Positions 49,228 through 58,456 of a stretch of DNA of 64,000 nt are shown here, one piece after another. Within the stretch, counting starts at the first letter, position 1. Each line of letters opens with the position of its first letter. The DNA is from Haloarchaeobius sp. FL176 (lineage in GTDB: Archaea > Halobacteriota > Halobacteria > Halobacteriales > Natrialbaceae): contig NZ_JANJYH010000001.1 in assembly GCF_024609245.1 (NCBI RefSeq), positions 186,001-250,000 of the forward strand. The letters are read 5' to 3'. The notes under the pieces are model-generated. The model saw only the letters and a program-made list of their open reading frames with translations, ran no database searches and was not told the origin of the DNA. The position numbers were made by a program, and so were the translations under genes.

Positions 49228-52003
49228 GACCGCCGGAACCGCGGTCGTGCTCGCCGTCCTGCTGCTCGCCAGCGCTGCGGTCGCCGTGCCGGCGACGGCT
49301 GGCAACGCGGCCCTGGCAGGGCCCGGCGAGGCGGTGCTGAACGACGGGAACCAGACGGCCGACGGGGCGACCGTCGTGCCACAGACGGCCCAGCTCGAAC
49401 TCCAGCAGGCGTTCCCGGGCGAGACCGACACCGACATCGCGTCTATCGAGTTCACAGCCACGAGCAACGAGACCGTCACCGCTCCGCGGGAACGCACCGA
49501 CGGCGAGGTGACGTTCGAGTTCGACCGCTGGTCCGGCAACGGCGACGACGGGACGGACAACGAGTTCGACGTGGTCGCTGGCGAGACGTACGAGGTCGAG
49601 TACGAGGCGACCGGATCCTCGCAAGGGGAGTCCGGGTACGACACGACGCGCTCCGTCTACATCTCGCGGCGTGGCGGCATGAGCGGGACCCTCGAAGCGA
49701 ACGTCGAGTACGTCGAACCCCGGTTCGGCGGCACCGATGCCGGGTCGACGCAGGAGGTCCGGTTCGAGGGCACGGACGAGCAGACGCTGAGCGTGACCGT
49801 CGAGTTCCGGAACAGCGGGGCCGGCGACATGGACCTCCAGTCGACCTCGGCGTCGGCCGGGGCGGACATCACGGCCTCGACCTCCAGCGAACCGAACCGG
49901 GTCGACGCCGGCGAGACCGAGACCGTCACCGTCGACATCGCCGTCGACGAGTCGATCCGGGAGGGAGTCCACTCCATCGATCTCACCCTCGAGGACAGCC
50001 TGGGCAACGTCGAGACGGTCCGGTTCGACATCGAGGTGGTGAAGGCGACCTCGGTCGAGTCGGACGAACCCGTCGTCGACCTCGGGAACGTGCTCGTCGG
50101 GACCAGCGAGAGCGTCCCGGTGACCATCGCCGAGCAGACCGGGTACGACAGCGTCGACGTGTCGGTGAGCGACCCGAGCGGCGTCAACCGGAACGCCTCC
50201 GCCTCGGTCTCCGGCCTGTCCGGCAGGCTCGGTGCCGGCGACAGCAGGACCGGCACTGCGACGGTCAGCATCGACGGCGACGCCGCCCAGCACGCCGAGA
50301 AAACCTGGACAGTCCAGCTGGATACGGACGATCCCGACGCGGAACGGAAGTCGTTCCGCATCGACGCCCGCGTCATCTACCCGGCGATGTTCGGTGACTC
50401 GACCGGCACCGGGGCCTCGTACACCTTCGACGAGCGGCGTGGCGAGTCGACGTTCACGCGTGAGGTCACGACGACCGTCGAGAACACGGGCGACCTTCCG
50501 CTGGCCATCGAGGACGTCAGCGTCGGCTCCCCGACCTTCGACGACGACTACGTCAGCGCCGATCTGACCCGAGCGTCGGACTCCGTCCCCGGGCTGGACA
50601 GCCGTGACTACAACCTCGACGTGACCCTCGACAGCGAGGTCCCCGAGGGCGACCACACGCTGGGTGTCCGGTTCACGTCCAGCAACGCCTCCGCCGGCAC
50701 CCAGACCGTCGAAGTGCCACTCACTGTCGAGCACGAGACCGAGCTGGACACCGATTCCGAGCGCGTCGAGTTCGGACAGCTGGAGATCTCCCGGACGGAC
50801 ACCGCGACGGTGACGGTTTCCGAGGCACTCGGCTACAACGCCATCGAGAACCTCACGCTCCAGCGGGTCGACGGGCCCGACCAGGGATGGCTCACGGTCC
50901 AGCGCGACGTGCCGGAGCAACTCGCCGCCGGCTCCGAGAGTCAGACCGTCTTCGGTCTGCAGTTCGACACCGACGCCGAGGTGCTGACTCCCTACGAGTG
51001 GACGTACCGGGTCGACGGGGACGACGTCGAGCCTCGGACTATCACCGTGACCGCCGAGCCGGGCATCATCGAGGGCGAGGAGACCCACGAGCGGCTCCAG
51101 TCGTTCGGGGACCACCCCGATCTCGGCGAGTCGGCGGGGTCGATGGACGAGATGCTGACCCGGCTGGAGGAGAAGATCGAGGACGGCGACCTCGAATCGG
51201 GCCAGGACATCTCCCGCGGATTCACCGCAGCCCAGACGTTCGTCGAGTACCTCGACGCAGCCGAACGCGTCCAGGAGGTCCGCGAGTCCGAGGGGAACGA
51301 GGCGGCCCAGGACGAACTGGTCCGGTCGGCCTCGACGTACAACACCGTCGCACTGTACGTCTCCGAGCTCGAGGACCCCGAACTCCGGGACCTCGGCCAG
51401 CAGGCACTCGAGGAGGGCAACGTCGTGCTGGACGACGAGATCTCGACCCAGCGGTCGTACTACGAGGAGCGCATCGCGAGCGAGGAGACGTCCCTGCTGG
51501 AGGAGGCGATGTTCAAGCGCAGCCTCGCCCGCATCGCCGTCCTCGAGGGTGAGGACGAGCGCGCGACGCAGCTGCAGGCCGAGTCCGACGCCGCGTTCGA
51601 GGCCTACTCGGCGAACGTGAGCCAGGGGCAGGCCAGCCTCCAGGAGGCACGGTCCGCCAGAGAGAACCTCAGCGGGTCGATGCTGACCTCGGTGGGAGGG
51701 ACGCCGCTGCTGTTGAACCCGGCGAACCTCGGGCCGTTCGACAAGCGGAGTGCACATATCGAGGCACAGTACGACGAGGCGATCGCACACTTCGAGGCGG
51801 TCGGCGAGCAGGAGACCGCCGACTCCATCCGCGCCGAGCGGGGCCAGCGGCTCTCGGCGCTCTCGACCGCCCGCACCGCGATGTTCGTCGTCACCGCGGG
51901 CTACGTGCTCGCGTTCCTCGCCCTGGTGCTCCACCTGATACGGGGGACGCTGGCGTACGTCTCGGACGCCAACGAGGCCGTCAGCGGCGAGTTCCTGGTC
52001 TGA
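49220..52003 (+). CDS. 927-residue surface protein with CARDB/Ig-like repeats and C-terminal TM helix
   Basis: Signal peptide 1-27, ectodomain of beta-sandwich modules (about 50-620) recognised by phrases such as QTLSVTVEFRNSGAGDMDLQ, GETETVTVDIAVDESIREGV and TREVTTTVENTGDLPLAIED, typical of CARDB/NEW3-type adhesion or scaffold domains. A helical part (625-880: SMDEMLTRLEEKIEDGDLES, AAQTFVEYLDAAERVQEVRE) resembles the 48157 gene product, and a TM helix near 890-910 with tail YVSDANEAVSGEFLV follows. Last gene of the tubulin-like B/C operon. Function unknown; likely the surface-exposed end of the complex. Confidence 0.72.
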   Translation: MRRTAGTAVVLAVLLLASAAVAVPATAGNAALAGPGEAVLNDGNQTADGATVVPQTAQLELQQAFPGETDTDIASIEFTATSNETVTAPRERTDGEVTFEFDRWSGNGDDGTDNEFDVVAGETYEVEYEATGSSQGESGYDTTRSVYISRRGGMSGTLEANVEYVEPRFGGTDAGSTQEVRFEGTDEQTLSVTVEFRNSGAGDMDLQSTSASAGADITASTSSEPNRVDAGETETVTVDIAVDESIREGVHSIDLTLEDSLGNVETVRFDIEVVKATSVESDEPVVDLGNVLVGTSESVPVTIAEQTGYDSVDVSVSDPSGVNRNASASVSGLSGRLGAGDSRTGTATVSIDGDAAQHAEKTWTVQLDTDDPDAERKSFRIDARVIYPAMFGDSTGTGASYTFDERRGESTFTREVTTTVENTGDLPLAIEDVSVGSPTFDDDYVSADLTRASDSVPGLDSRDYNLDVTLDSEVPEGDHTLGVRFTSSNASAGTQTVEVPLTVEHETELDTDSERVEFGQLEISRTDTATVTVSEALGYNAIENLTLQRVDGPDQGWLTVQRDVPEQLAAGSESQTVFGLQFDTDAEVLTPYEWTYRVDGDDVEPRTITVTAEPGIIEGEETHERLQSFGDHPDLGESAGSMDEMLTRLEEKIEDGDLESGQDISRGFTAAQTFVEYLDAAERVQEVRESEGNEAAQDELVRSASTYNTVALYVSELEDPELRDLGQQALEEGNVVLDDEISTQRSYYEERIASEETSLLEEAMFKRSLARIAVLEGEDERATQLQAESDAAFEAYSANVSQGQASLQEARSARENLSGSMLTSVGGTPLLLNPANLGPFDKRSAHIEAQYDEAIAHFEAVGEQETADSIRAERGQRLSALSTARTAMFVVTAGYVLAFLALVLHLIRGTLAYVSDANEAVSGEFLV

Positions 52004-52073
52004 CCGCTCTGGAACTCGCCCGAACGCCCCGCCGTCGTTGCAGTGTCGTGAATCGGGAGCGCCCGGAACAATG

Positions 52074-52084
52074 TTTATCATTTT
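52074..52084 (+). promoter_or_regulatory. TATA box of the wHTH/DICT gene pair
   Basis: TTTATCATTTT, 23-33 nt before ATG 52107, in a clear AT-rich patch. It makes the pair a separate transcription unit from the eight-gene operon that ends at 52003. Confidence 0.5.
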
Positions 52085-52106
52085 TCGTGAGCAATTTCCA
52101 GCTACG

Positions 52107-52487
52107 ATGCCCCGGGACCACTCTGACCACCGTGCTGACGACGCCGGCGGTGAGACCACCGCGGCCGGCCTCGCTGACGACCAGCTCTACCGGGGACTCG
52201 CGGCGACCGAACGACGCCGTGTCCTCTACTCGCTGCTGTCGGTCGGCCCGGCGGACGCCCAGCAGCTGGCGACGGTGCTCGCCGGATGGCGGGCCAGCGA
52301 CAGCGGCCGGTTGGTGACGGCGGAGCAGCGCGAGGAGCTGCTGACCGAACTCGTCCACGTCCACCTCCCGCTGCTCGAGGAAACGGGCCTGGTGGTCCGC
52401 GAACGGGCGTCGAGCGACATCGCGGTCGGACCGCTCGACCCGGCGGTCAGACAGCTCGTCCGCGACAGCATCGCCGCCGAGGAGTGA
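52107..52487 (+). CDS. DUF7344-like winged-helix regulator
   Basis: 126 residues. ATERRRVLYSLLSVGPADAQ begins the winged helix, and LLTELVHVHLPLLEETGLVV (helix ending HVHLPLLEE) is the hallmark of the haloarchaeal DUF7344 wHTH family. The N-terminal 20 residues are His/Asp-rich. Probably a DNA-binding regulator; it is followed 2 nt later by a DICT-domain gene, a common haloarchaeal pairing. Because it lies at the meeting point of the two blocks of the tubulin/AAA locus, it may regulate them. Confidence 0.72.
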   Translation: MPRDHSDHRADDAGGETTAAGLADDQLYRGLAATERRRVLYSLLSVGPADAQQLATVLAGWRASDSGRLVTAEQREELLTELVHVHLPLLEETGLVVRERASSDIAVGPLDPAVRQLVRDSIAAEE

Positions 52488-52489
52488 GG

Positions 52490-53200
52490 ATGCTCGACCG
52501 CATCATCGAGCGTCTCACGCGGAACGACAGACGGTTCACGGTGTACGGCCGGGAGGAGGAGACCGACATCGAAGCGCAGTTCGCGGCGCACTCGGTGACG
52601 GTGGACTACCACCGGCTCCCGCCGGACGGCCCGGATCCCTTCGTGGTCGTCGAGGAGGACGGCGAGTTCGCCGGTGCCGTCCCCGTCACCGAGCTGGAGT
52701 GGCTGCTGACTCCGCCAGTCGTCCGGCCGGCCTCCCCGGCGGCGGTCTCGCCGGGCTACCGGGTCCTGTTCGAGGTACTCGACGAGACGGTGTTCACGGC
52801 GTTGAACCGTCGCCAGCTCGACGCGGTGAGCAAGGAGATAGAGGACCGTGCTCGTCGCGTGGGAGGCGGACAGCTCCGGGCCAGCTTCCAGCAGCTCTCC
52901 ACGTTCGCCGACCAGGTCGAGTGGTACTGGACACTCGGCGAGGCTGGGCTGGACATTCACGTCTACGGCGCACCGGACTGGGAACCGCCGGCGATACCCG
53001 GGGTGACGTACCACGGCTACGGCGACGCGTCGACGGAACGGTACTGGGTCCTCACGTTCGACGGTGGGCCGAACCCGACGCAGGCGTGTGGGCTGGCCGC
53101 GCGAGCCGCGGAGGACTCGTTCGACGGGTTCTGGACGGACGACGCCGAACTCGTCGCGGAGATAGAGGACGCTCTGCAGGCCGCGGCCGGCGTCGACTGA
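52490..53200 (+). CDS. DICT sensory domain protein
   Basis: 236 residues. N-terminal segment (DRRFTVYGREEETDIEAQFA, DPFVVVEEDGEFAGAVPVTE), then the DICT domain: LFEVLDETVFTALNRRQLDA, SKEIEDRARRVGGGQLRASF and YWVLTFDGGPNPTQACGLAA, ending FDGFWTDDAELVAEIEDAL. DICT domains accompany sensory and regulatory proteins in haloarchaea and cyanobacteria; the signal is unknown. It is 2 nt after the wHTH gene, so both form one unit. Its end is 6 bp from the convergent beta-propeller gene. Confidence 0.8.
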   Translation: MLDRIIERLTRNDRRFTVYGREEETDIEAQFAAHSVTVDYHRLPPDGPDPFVVVEEDGEFAGAVPVTELEWLLTPPVVRPASPAAVSPGYRVLFEVLDETVFTALNRRQLDAVSKEIEDRARRVGGGQLRASFQQLSTFADQVEWYWTLGEAGLDIHVYGAPDWEPPAIPGVTYHGYGDASTERYWVLTFDGGPNPTQACGLAARAAEDSFDGFWTDDAELVAEIEDALQAAAGVD

Positions 53201-53206
53201 CCCCGT

Positions 53207-56053
53207 TCAGTCTGTCTGTTCGAACGGCGTCGAGATGTGGGCGGGCACGGACAGCTCCTCGGCCGGCTCGTCGCCCTCCCAGGTCGCCGTCCACCCCTCC
53301 AGATGCGACCGTTCCCACTGCTCCGGCGTGGCCGCGACCGGCCCGTCGAGTGCGAGCCGGTCCGTCTCCCCCTCGCAGGTGACCAGCAGGTCGACCGCCA
53401 GCTCGCGGTCGCTCTCGGCGGGTTTCACGTCGACGTAGTGCTCGACCGTCTCCCCGGGCTGGAGCTCCTGGATGGTCTCCTCGACGTAGATCATCTCGTT
53501 CAGTCGCTCGCCGGTTGCCGCGAGCTGGAGCTCCTGGATCGGCTCCTCGGAGGCGTTCCGCAGGTTGCAGACGACCTTGCTGTAGGTGTCGGCGACGTGG
53601 GTCTCGCGACCGATACCGGGGTCGAGCCGGTTCGCGACGGCGGTTCCGGTCCCGGCGTCACGTTCGACGGTCGCGAGCGACTGGAACCGCCTGTCGCCCC
53701 CGTACTCGATGGTGAGCGGCACCACCTCGTCGGTGTCGGCGAGCTCCGTCTCGGGTGCCGGAACGCTCCCCGACCAGCGGACCGTCTCGCCGGGTGCGAC
53801 CCCCTCGCCGTGGGGGTCGATGTCCCAGGCCCCGACCCACGTCACGTCGACTCCTTCGACGGAGAGGTAGTCGTCGGTGCCGTTCTCGACGGTGCCGCGG
53901 ACACGGACCGTCGGCCCGCTCGCGTCCACGCTCGCACGGACCGCGAGCGGGCCGTCGCGTACGTCGACGTCCATCGCGCCGGTCTCCGCGAGGTGACTGC
54001 CGCCCGCCGTCGCGGCGACGGGGGAGAGCTGGCTCCGGCCGCGGCGAGCGAGCGCGTGGGCCCGCTGATAGCGGCGCTCCTCGCCCCGGTCGAAAGAGCC
54101 GAGCCGGAACTGCTCGCCGTCGGCCGCGAGCGTGAGGTCGTCGATCTGGCCCTCGACCTCGACAGCGAGGTACTCCAGGAACGCCTCCGTCGCGGCCGGC
54201 TCGTCGTCGGCCACGGCGCGGCGGAGCGACACGGCCGGTGAAGCGCTGGCCCCAGCCGTGTCGCCCCAGTCCGCCTGTCGACCGTCGTGGGGCTGTCGGC
54301 CCTGGCCGCTTCGCCCGCCGGCAGGCTGCCCGCGGTCCGTCCCCGCCGAGGCACCCGCTCGCTGGTCGCGGGCACCGGGGGCGGCCCCTGCCGCGAAACT
54401 GCTGTCGAGCGAGAGGTCGTGGGTGTCCTCGACGCCAGCGCCGTCGAGTCGACCCCGGAGCACGTTCCCGTCGAGCCCGGCCGCGACGGCCCCCGGGAGA
54501 GCGACGGACAGCGTCCACGTCGCCCCCGGAGCGGCGTCGACAACGCGTTCGACCGGGCCGGCGTCTCCGATGCCCAGCAGGACGACCGAGTCCGCGACCT
54601 TCGTCTCGGTCGGGTTCTCCACGGTCACGTCCACGAACAGGAACGACCCCTCGACCGTCGGCTCGACCGACACCGTCACCGAGCCGTCGGTCGCGCTCGT
54701 GGACGCGGTCGCGACCGTCGCCCCGGTGTCGTCCACGACGGTCCGTTCGACGGACTCCCCGGGGGTGTACCGCTCGGTCAGCTCGACGCGGCTCGTCTCT
54801 CCCGGGGCGACCGCGCCGACGTGGAGATCGTCCTCGCGGACGCGGAGCTCCTGGAGTACCTCGCCCTCGTTGTGGACGAACAGCGTCGCGTGGACCGTCG
54901 CGCCCTCGACGCGGTCGACTGTCAGCTCGGCCGCGATGGACTTCTCGGGCGGCTCCGGCCGGTCGATGGCTATCGACTCGCTCGCCAGCTCGACGCCGTC
55001 GGCGGAGACACGGACCTCGGCGGTCTCCACGTCGTCGATGTCGGTCACTTCGAACTCCGCCGTCGCGCTGCCGCCCGCCGGCAGGTCGGCCGTCGTGCTC
55101 CGGCGAGCCGTCGACGCTCCCTCGACCGCGATGGTCACCGTCGTGCTCCCCGCCGTCTCGGCCTCGTTCGTCAGTTCGACGACGAGCGGCTCGCCCGGTC
55201 CGATCGCGTCGACCGGGAGAGTCGCGGTCACCGCGTCAACGTCCGCGCTCCGGCGATGGACCGACAGCGTGTCCTCGCGGTAGACACAGACGAGGTCGCC
55301 GTTCCGGGCCGGGTACACCGAGCCCGCCGGCAGGCCGTCGACCGACTCGTAGGTCCCGTCGGGCTGTACCGCGAGCAGGCCGTCGGCGGTCCGCACGAGC
55401 AGCGTCTCGTCGCCCCGTGGCGTGACCTGTGTCGGACGTATCTCCGTGCGCCAGTCGACCGTTCCGGACTCGGGGTCAACGCCCACGAGCTGGTCGGACT
55501 TCAGCGCGGCGACGACGGTGCCACCGGTGCCGCCGACGCCCGTGAGCGCGCTGCCGAGGTCCGCGTCGAACACCTGCTCCCCCTCGGCGTCGACCCCGGT
55601 GACGAACGACCACGCACCGAGCAGGAACCGGCCGTCGGCGGCGACGAACGACACGTCACCGGCCACGTCCGCGTACGGTCTGTCGACCGTCCACCGGCGG
55701 GAGCCGCTCTCGCCGTCCACGCCGACGAGGTTCCGTTCCGTGAGCACGCAGACCACGTCCGCCTCCGGGACTGCGGCGACGCCCTCGACGCCCTCGGCCG
55801 CGAGGTCGAGCGACCAGACGCGGGAGCCGCGGCCGCCCGGCGAGAGTGCGAGCAGCGCGTCGGCGGCCAGCACGTAGACGCGTTCGCCCAGCGCCACGTC
55901 GACCGGCTCGGCGTCGACGCCGAGTGTTGTCCGGTCGGTGCCCCTGACGTAGGTCAGGTCACCGTCGCCGACGAGGGCGACGTCGTCGACACCGCCGTCG
56001 CTGGCCGTGACCGACGGCAGCTCGAACGCCGCGACTTCGGCGTAGCCGCTCAC
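53207..56053 (-). CDS. Cytosolic beta-propeller plus CARDB/Ig-like repeat protein
   Basis: 948 residues from GTG 56053, overlapping the AAA gene by 4 nt. No signal peptide. Residues 1-270 form a PQQ/WD-like propeller (ADALLALSPGGRGSRVWSLD, RNLVGVDGESGSRRWTVDRP, DQLVGVDPESGTVDWRTEIR). Residues 285-550 are CARDB/Ig-like modules (IGPGEPLVVELTNEAETAGS, VDVTVENPTETKVADSVVLL), then a Gly/Gln/Arg-rich linker (about 560-610) and a C-terminal beta-rich part (620-948) with further Ig-like modules. Sounds like a protein-binding scaffold. It is the last gene of the five-gene minus-strand operon headed by wHTH proteins and including the AAA ATPase, so probably an adaptor or substrate platform of the ATPase. 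Family not recognised. Confidence 0.72.
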   Translation of the reverse strand: MSGYAEVAAFELPSVTASDGGVDDVALVGDGDLTYVRGTDRTTLGVDAEPVDVALGERVYVLAADALLALSPGGRGSRVWSLDLAAEGVEGVAAVPEADVVCVLTERNLVGVDGESGSRRWTVDRPYADVAGDVSFVAADGRFLLGAWSFVTGVDAEGEQVFDADLGSALTGVGGTGGTVVAALKSDQLVGVDPESGTVDWRTEIRPTQVTPRGDETLLVRTADGLLAVQPDGTYESVDGLPAGSVYPARNGDLVCVYREDTLSVHRRSADVDAVTATLPVDAIGPGEPLVVELTNEAETAGSTTVTIAVEGASTARRSTTADLPAGGSATAEFEVTDIDDVETAEVRVSADGVELASESIAIDRPEPPEKSIAAELTVDRVEGATVHATLFVHNEGEVLQELRVREDDLHVGAVAPGETSRVELTERYTPGESVERTVVDDTGATVATASTSATDGSVTVSVEPTVEGSFLFVDVTVENPTETKVADSVVLLGIGDAGPVERVVDAAPGATWTLSVALPGAVAAGLDGNVLRGRLDGAGVEDTHDLSLDSSFAAGAAPGARDQRAGASAGTDRGQPAGGRSGQGRQPHDGRQADWGDTAGASASPAVSLRRAVADDEPAATEAFLEYLAVEVEGQIDDLTLAADGEQFRLGSFDRGEERRYQRAHALARRGRSQLSPVAATAGGSHLAETGAMDVDVRDGPLAVRASVDASGPTVRVRGTVENGTDDYLSVEGVDVTWVGAWDIDPHGEGVAPGETVRWSGSVPAPETELADTDEVVPLTIEYGGDRRFQSLATVERDAGTGTAVANRLDPGIGRETHVADTYSKVVCNLRNASEEPIQELQLAATGERLNEMIYVEETIQELQPGETVEHYVDVKPAESDRELAVDLLVTCEGETDRLALDGPVAATPEQWERSHLEGWTATWEGDEPAEELSVPAHISTPFEQTD

Positions 56054-57804
56054 GCTGCATCGCCTCCAGCGTCGTCGGCCGTCGCTCCGTCGTCGGCCGG
56101 CCCGTCAGCCGCCGTGTCGCCGGCACCGCCGTCCGTCGCGGCGTCACCGCTCGGGCCGCCGTCGCCCGCCGACCCGTCGTCGCTGCCGGGGGCGTCACTG
56201 CCGCCGGTCCCGTCGTCGCCCGCACCGAGGAGGGATTCGAGCGCAGTCGGCTCGGTGCCGAGGCGCATTCCCAGCCGCTCGGCCTGGGCCTCGACGTAGC
56301 GCTGCATCTCCGGGTAGCCCTCCAGGTCGTCGGTCTTCTCGCGAACGCTGGCGACGTACTGCCGGACCGTCTTGGGCTCCGAGGCCGCGAGCTTCTCGAG
56401 CAGGTAGTCGGTGTCGGGGACGATGGGGTCGCCGTCGATGACGCTCTCGACCAGCTCGCGCTGGAACTCGCTGCCGAGGATGCGGTCGGCGACCTCGGCC
56501 GGCGTGTAGCCGACCGACGCATCCCCGAGGCGCTCGTAGTCGATCTCGTCGGCCGTCGAGAGCGAGTCGAGCTGCTTGCGCCAGACCTCCGCCATCACCG
56601 TCTCGTCCGGCTGCGGGATGAACTGCTGGATGGGGAACCGCCGGGTCGCCGCCGGGTCGATGGTGAAGGGCATGTTCGTCGCGCCGATGACGAGCAGGTT
56701 GTCCTCGACCTCGTTCATCTCCTGGAGGAAGGCGTTCGTCAGCGAGCGCTCGTGACGCTGGAGCGAGTCGTCCCCGCGGTCCGGGATCAGCGTCTCCACC
56801 TCGTCGAAGAAGAGTACGCAAAAGCCCTCCTGTGCGATGCCGTGGGCCTTCTCGAACACCGCCGAGACGCGCTTCTCGGACTCGCCCGAGTACTTCGAGA
56901 GGATGTCGGAGCCCCGAACTTCGAGGAACTTCACCGGCCCGTAGTTGTCCTCGATGCTCGTGTTGTACATCGCCTCGTGCGCGATGGCCTCCGAGACGAG
57001 CGTCTTCCCACAGCCCGGCGGGCCGTACAGCAGCATCGAACTGCCACGGGAGGCAAAGGCCTGTCCGTACCGACGTTCGACCTCGTTGCGCGTCTCGGCG
57101 TCGAACAGCGCGAGCAGCATCCGGGCCGTCTGCTTGACCGCCGGCAGTCCGGCCACGTCCTCCTCGAAGGAGACGGTCGGCTTCTTCGGTTCGAGGTTCA
57201 CCTCGACGGCCTCGTCCTCAGCGACCTGCTGGCCGCCCGCCGGGCCGCTACCGTGGGTGGGACCACCGCCTGCGGACGAGCGCGGTGACTCCGTCGCCTT
57301 CAGCTCGCGCAGCTCTCCCGCCCCGATGAACTCGATGTCGGTGTCGTCGGTCACCCGGACCGTAGTGTAGCCCGCCGGCTCGACCTTCGCCGCGGTGAAC
57401 GTGGCGAGGCTGTCACCCTGCTTGACGACCTCCTCGAAGGGATGCAGGAGGTAGTTCGTCGAGCGCAGGAACGACTCCAGCTTCTCCGGGTCGTTGCCGC
57501 CGGCGTGGATCTTCACCGCGTCGCACTCGACCACGTCGTGGACCGAGGCGTTCGGGTCGACCCGGAAGTCCCGCGAGGAGTCGATGCCGCCGAACAGCTC
57601 CGCGACGTTCCGGTGCATCCGCACCTTGTTCCCGATAGTCTCGCCCGCGAGCGGGCCGTCGTCGACCGGCTTCACGAGGAAATGTGCGGACCGGTTCTTG
57701 TGGCGAATCTCCACCACGTCGCTCGCGTTACCGAGCTTCGATTCGCCTATCTTTACGTGTGAGGTCGGCTGATCTTGTCGCAGTATCGGCGTCAGATTAA
57801 GCAT
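56050..57804 (-). CDS. AAA+ ATPase with Cdc48-like N domain and single ATPase ring
   Basis: 584 residues. N-terminal 165 residues show the double-psi barrel pattern of Cdc48/p97 N domains (ETIGNKVRMHRNVAELFGGI; VHDVVECDAVKIHAGG). After a Gly/Ser linker one classical AAA module follows: Walker A GPPGCGKT (261-268), pore-loop segment KYSGESE (304-310), Walker B VLFFDEVE (330-337), sensor-1 Asn in GATNMPF, arginine fingers in ATRRF (388-389), small helical domain to about 510. The C-terminal 50 residues are disordered (Gly/Asp/Ser). One ring plus an N domain recalls Vps4/Cdc48 hybrids; such enzymes unfold or disassemble protein complexes. It overlaps the 215-aa gene upstream (8 nt) and the propeller gene downstream (4 nt). 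Confidence 0.9.
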   Translation of the reverse strand: MLNLTPILRQDQPTSHVKIGESKLGNASDVVEIRHKNRSAHFLVKPVDDGPLAGETIGNKVRMHRNVAELFGGIDSSRDFRVDPNASVHDVVECDAVKIHAGGNDPEKLESFLRSTNYLLHPFEEVVKQGDSLATFTAAKVEPAGYTTVRVTDDTDIEFIGAGELRELKATESPRSSAGGGPTHGSGPAGGQQVAEDEAVEVNLEPKKPTVSFEEDVAGLPAVKQTARMLLALFDAETRNEVERRYGQAFASRGSSMLLYGPPGCGKTLVSEAIAHEAMYNTSIEDNYGPVKFLEVRGSDILSKYSGESEKRVSAVFEKAHGIAQEGFCVLFFDEVETLIPDRGDDSLQRHERSLTNAFLQEMNEVEDNLLVIGATNMPFTIDPAATRRFPIQQFIPQPDETVMAEVWRKQLDSLSTADEIDYERLGDASVGYTPAEVADRILGSEFQRELVESVIDGDPIVPDTDYLLEKLAASEPKTVRQYVASVREKTDDLEGYPEMQRYVEAQAERLGMRLGTEPTALESLLGAGDDGTGGSDAPGSDDGSAGDGGPSGDAATDGGAGDTAADGPADDGATADDAGGDAA

Positions 57805-58444
57805 TGTCTCCTCCGTTCAGTCGCCCGCCGGCCCACTCCGCGAAGGAGAGCGGCCGGTCGTTCTGTCGGTCCATCCGGCGACCCACGAACGCCACGCCCG
57901 AACTCGCCCGGACGAGCACGTCCCGCAGCGACGCGAGCATTCGGTACAGGCTCTCGCAGGCGACCCGAGCGTCGGGTGCGTCCACCGCCCGGCTGCGTCG
58001 TGCCAGCGTCTCCGCCCGTTCGTGCAGGTCTTCGGTCACCGCCCGCAGCACCGCGAGCGTCGGTTCCCAGTTCCGGGCTGCCGGGCCGCTGTGCGAGAGC
58101 GGGACGACCAGCTCGCCCGCGTGGTGCTCCAGCCGCCCTGCGTCGACGAGTGCCTCGACGGAGTCGTCCCCCGTCGACGCCGCGTCGGCGTAGCGCGTCT
58201 CGAGCACCCTCGTCAGCGCACCGTCGAGGTCGTCGCCCGTCCGCTCCACCTGCGAGGGGAACGGCGCTGCGGCGACGAACGCCTCGCCCAGCTCGGCCAG
58301 CGCGTCCGTCGCCTCGTCCGCGGTCCGGTACACCGACACGTCGTCGTAGGTCGGGACCCCCAGCAACGTCTCCAGCCGCTCGTCCACCCGTCTGAGCGTA
58401 CCGAAGAACGATTCAGCTCGGAGCACGGTCGACGTGGCCGACAC
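57797..58444 (-). CDS. 215-residue protein of unknown function in the AAA operon
   Basis: GTG start at 58444, 12 nt after the preceding stop. All-helical, acidic and Arg-rich; no membrane segment. Landmarks: FFGTLRRVDERLETLLGVPT, DALAELGEAFVAAAPFPSQV, LRAVTEDLHERAETLARRSR, CESLYRMLASLRDVLVRASS. The final RPLSFAEWAGGRLNG is reminiscent of a short linear motif. I do not recognise a family. The overlap with the AAA gene (8 nt) suggests that it is a stoichiometric partner or adaptor. Confidence 0.62.
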   Translation of the reverse strand: MSATSTVLRAESFFGTLRRVDERLETLLGVPTYDDVSVYRTADEATDALAELGEAFVAAAPFPSQVERTGDDLDGALTRVLETRYADAASTGDDSVEALVDAGRLEHHAGELVVPLSHSGPAARNWEPTLAVLRAVTEDLHERAETLARRSRAVDAPDARVACESLYRMLASLRDVLVRASSGVAFVGRRMDRQNDRPLSFAEWAGGRLNGGDNA

Positions 58445-58456
58445 GAGTCGCCCTCC

